Positions 61,620 through 64,000 of a stretch of 64,000 nucleotides of DNA are shown here, piece after piece. This DNA comes from Candidatus Gastranaerophilales bacterium (GTDB lineage: Bacteria; Cyanobacteriota; Vampirovibrionia; Gastranaerophilales; Gastranaerophilaceae). The stretch is taken from positions 1 through 64,000 of the forward strand of contig CALVAR010000005.1 in assembly GCA_944325575.1 (NCBI GenBank). The letters run 5' to 3'. The position numbers and the translations under genes are program-made. The notes under the pieces are model-generated. The model was given only the letters and a program-made list of their open reading frames with translations, searched no databases and was not told where the DNA came from. The first letter of the stretch is position 1; every line of letters starts with the position of its first letter.

Positions 61620-62606
61620 ATGTCAACAGAAAAATATGATGCTATTCAATTTGCAGCTTCAATGAAGTCACAATCCTATGATCTAATCCCTCAAGAGTTT
61701 TCCGAAGAAGAAAAAGACTTTATTGCAAATAATTTGTATGACTATACCTGTAAAGCATACGAAGCTTTAAATAATGATAATGAATTGAATTTGTCGGAAG
61801 AAAATATTCGATTTATCTCTCAGGTTGTTGCAGAATGGTCTTTTCACAAAGCTGTTGATCTTATAAAATCCAATGTTCAAAAAGAATACTGGGAAACTAT
61901 TCTTTCAAAGATTGCTTTTACAATTTTTGAAATTGCAAAAAAAGGAGTTAAAAAAGAACTGCCCGAAAATAGTATATTGCAAGCTGTGGAAGACAATGTT
62001 AATAAAGTATGGAAAGAAAGTATTGAAGAATTATACTTAAATAATTCAATAGACCTGAAAACAAAACAAACGGCTCAAAAACAATCAAATATCGATGATA
62101 TGGCGAAACAATCAGAGAACGAAAAAAACGCACCTGCAGAAGATACGGGCATAATTGCTAAATCTGGAATAATAGTTAATCTGTTTTTCTTTATAACTAC
62201 AATTATCTCTGCAGCAATAATGACAGCGATTTTTGTTTTTTGTTACAAACATTTTAAAGTTGATAAATTAATAGCGGACAAGATTATTTTTTACAGCAGG
62301 TATATAGGCTGGAGTGTATTATCGGTATTTTTTATTTCATGGCTGTTTTTGAGCCGTTTGGGTTCCGTATCAAAAGTTACATTCAAATTAGCATCAATAA
62401 TACCGAATATTTCAAAACATGCGCTATTTTATTGCGGATGTCTTATTTTGAGTTCTTTAATCGTATATAAAAACAGCACCGTTCTTAATTCCGCAGATAC
62501 ATTGACGGCCATATTTTTTATAATGGCAAGCGCAACGGCAACTGTAAAATCATTTATAATGGGATTAATAAATAAAGCTTTAATCGCAAGTTCCAACCGC
62601 TTGTGA
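61620..62606 (+). CDS. Membrane protein with soluble N-terminal domain, unknown
   Basis: 328 residues, unknown family. The first ~185 residues are soluble and helical, with F-S-E-E-E-K-D-F-I-A-N-N and W-S-F-H-K-A-V-D-L-I. A low-complexity linker (~150-175) follows. About four transmembrane helices (~188-215, 230-250, 262-285, 290-312) complete it. No enzymatic motif. It lies between bioC and holA on the same strand with small gaps, so probably a read-through position rather than a functional link. Confidence 0.6.
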   Translation: MSTEKYDAIQFAASMKSQSYDLIPQEFSEEEKDFIANNLYDYTCKAYEALNNDNELNLSEENIRFISQVVAEWSFHKAVDLIKSNVQKEYWETILSKIAFTIFEIAKKGVKKELPENSILQAVEDNVNKVWKESIEELYLNNSIDLKTKQTAQKQSNIDDMAKQSENEKNAPAEDTGIIAKSGIIVNLFFFITTIISAAIMTAIFVFCYKHFKVDKLIADKIIFYSRYIGWSVLSVFFISWLFLSRLGSVSKVTFKLASIIPNISKHALFYCGCLILSSLIVYKNSTVLNSADTLTAIFFIMASATATVKSFIMGLINKALIASSNRL

Positions 62607-62618
62607 TAAAATATAGCT

Positions 62619-63590
62619 ATGCTCTATTTTTACTACGGACAGGAAGATTTTAATATTGAATCCGAGCTTCAAAAGCTAAAATCAAAAATTGTGGACAAGG
62701 CTTTTATATCCACAAATTACAGGGTATATGACAATCCTAAATTTCAGGAATTAATCGATATTCTTCGCACACCTTCTTTGATGTTCGGAAATATTTTATG
62801 TGTCATCAACTGTGAAAAATACTTTTTTGATACAAAAGGCAAAATAAGCTTTGATGATAAAGAACTAAAACAGCTGGAAGAAATTCTGGAAACAATGCCT
62901 GAGAGCCTGTATGTTGTCTTTGTCTGCAGGATAGAAAGAGAAAGCACAAAAAAAATCGATACAAGAAGAAAGCTCTATAAGATAATTTCCAAATATGCGT
63001 CCGTCACGGAGTTTCCCGAGTACAAGCCGTATCAAAAAGAGCTTGCAACGTGGATTCAAAAACAGTCTAAGAAAAAAGATTTGATTATGTCATCAGAAAC
63101 CGTGCAATTCTTGATTGAACGGCTTGGAACAAACCTTAGAGTAATAGACAATGAGCTTGAAAAACTCAAGCTTGCTGTTTACCCCGAAAAAATGATAAAA
63201 AAAGAACATATCCAGAATATCTGTACATCTAGCGAGGATATCTTCGCACTTGCGGATTATATTTTAAAAGGACAAAAGGATAAAGCACTTTTAGAATTCG
63301 GAAAATTATGTACAAACAAACATTATCTGGAAATTCTGGCAGTTTTGCAGACAAATTTTTCACGACTTGCCGCAATAAAAATTGACTCCGTGGATAAAAA
63401 TGCTGCAGAAATTGCTCTAAAAAATCATATGAACGAATTTATTGTAAAAAAACAGCTGGAAAAGTTAAGAAATGTACCTATGGACAGACTGGTACAAATA
63501 AGAAAAAATCTTTTGGAAGCGGAATACAGAGTAAAAACGGGCGAGATTTCTTTTTATGAATTACCCGTAGAAATGGCATTGCTTGGATAA
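62619..63590 (+). CDS. holA: DNA polymerase III delta subunit
   Basis: A 323-residue clamp-loader subunit that opens the beta clamp. It begins M-L-Y-F-Y-Y-G-Q-E-D-F, the family's N-terminal strand. Domains I-II lack Walker motifs, as expected for delta. E-R-L-G-T-N-L-R-V-I-D-N-E-L-E-K-L (~170-186) is the conserved collar-proximal helix. L-A-D-Y-I-L-K-G follows. It is 3 bp ahead of the delta'-like gene. Confidence 0.9.
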   Translation: MLYFYYGQEDFNIESELQKLKSKIVDKAFISTNYRVYDNPKFQELIDILRTPSLMFGNILCVINCEKYFFDTKGKISFDDKELKQLEEILETMPESLYVVFVCRIERESTKKIDTRRKLYKIISKYASVTEFPEYKPYQKELATWIQKQSKKKDLIMSSETVQFLIERLGTNLRVIDNELEKLKLAVYPEKMIKKEHIQNICTSSEDIFALADYILKGQKDKALLEFGKLCTNKHYLEILAVLQTNFSRLAAIKIDSVDKNAAEIALKNHMNEFIVKKQLEKLRNVPMDRLVQIRKNLLEAEYRVKTGEISFYELPVEMALLG

Positions 63591-63593
63591 ATT

Positions 63594-64000
63594 ATGTTTA
63601 ATCCGATATTAAAAAGAAAATTTGAATATATTACAAACTACTTTGAAACTGCTCTAAAAAACACAAAACGCAGTTTTGCACAGTCTCTTGTGCTATACGG
63701 ACAGGACAGTATTGCACAGTACTATCTGGCTCTGGATATAGCAAGACAGCTGAATTGTTTGAAAGACGGTGCTCCTGATTGCGACTGTATAAACTGTAAC
63801 TGGATAAGAAACAATCAGCATCCTGCTGTATTAACAATTTCCAAAAACGACAACAAGCCGTCTGATGATACATCAAGCAAGGTTATTTCAATAAAACAGA
63901 CCCTTATGATAAATAACAGCCTTGTAAATTCATCCGACTATTACAGAGTATTTATTTTTTGTGATTCCGAGCTTGCAGAGCCTTCTAATATAGAAACAAC
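63594..64000 (+). CDS. holB: DNA polymerase III delta' subunit, N-terminal part
   Basis: The first ~135 residues, cut by the window edge. An AAA+-like start has S-L-V-L-Y-G-Q-D-S-I-A-Q-Y-Y, the position of a P-loop but without G-K-T/S, as delta' proteins often show. The zinc-type cysteines C-D-C-I-N-C follow, then I-S-I-K-Q and Y-R-V-F-I-F-C-D-S-E, the Walker B-like strand. ATG at 63594, just after holA. The pair would supply both non-tau subunits of the clamp loader. Confidence 0.85.
   Translation, partial: MFNPILKRKFEYITNYFETALKNTKRSFAQSLVLYGQDSIAQYYLALDIARQLNCLKDGAPDCDCINCNWIRNNQHPAVLTISKNDNKPSDDTSSKVISIKQTLMINNSLVNSSDYYRVFIFCDSELAEPSNIET

Overview
The window is a low-GC bacterial chromosome segment with a diderm-type cell-envelope gene set: peptidoglycan precursor enzymes, FtsW, FtsEX, type IV pilin-like proteins and fatty-acid, lipoate and biotin enzymes. 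Nothing photosynthetic is present. AT-rich coding, tandem short prepilins ending in a D-x-N-G signature, a DUF4127 protein, and several large lineage-specific proteins with an early S-F-K-G peptide suggest a gut relative of cyanobacteria (Gastranaerophilales/Melainabacteria, Vampirovibrionia). That assignment is inference, at moderate confidence.

Layout. Bases 1-1,200 are a repeat-rich island. It holds two minus-strand tRNA-Leu genes (GAG, cut by the window edge; CAG, complete), duplicated tRNA pieces carrying hairpin-bearing inserts, and a DUF559 nuclease-like gene between inverted repeats. Bases 1,265-9,300 carry a rhodanese, a two-domain M16 peptidase, a TPR protein, and a minus-strand ilvB-ilvN-DUF4127 run for branched-chain amino acids. 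Bases 9,376-19,971 are minus-strand housekeeping: GT87 membrane protein, metK, ruvA-bioB, leuS, accC, accB, efp, plus two small or lineage-specific genes. Bases 20,273-28,608 are plus strand: folK-FAD oxidoreductase, then murF-mraY-murD-ftsW-murG and an FtsB/DivIC-like gene.

Bases 28,740-37,217 mix priA-PC4, a GNAT protein, an HTH regulator, two convergent secreted proteins sharing a peptide motif, a DRE-TIM acyltransferase and scpB. Bases 37,225-45,098 carry a diguanylate cyclase, then a plus-strand run of GT26 glycosyltransferase, ftsE, ftsX, an HDOD protein and four prepilins. Bases 45,186-50,145 hold lineage-specific proteins, including a tandem pair of large paralogous membrane proteins. 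The rest carries alr, a phosphoesterase, purB, nusB, ftsY, a sigma factor, a LysM-lysozyme-amidase fusion, lipA, bioG-bioC, holA and the start of holB.

Most unusual: a dispersed family of structured, MITE-like intergenic elements at 20,074-20,230, 52,118-52,291, 54,224-54,252 (one end only) and 58,818-59,155. They share ends, a conserved terminal hairpin and, in two copies, a folded module whose helices covary. Parts of the largest copy recur in the inserts beside the tRNA-Leu genes. One copy overlaps the 3' end of lipA, one supplies the region just before purB, and one end supplies a stop codon. No transposase is encoded here.
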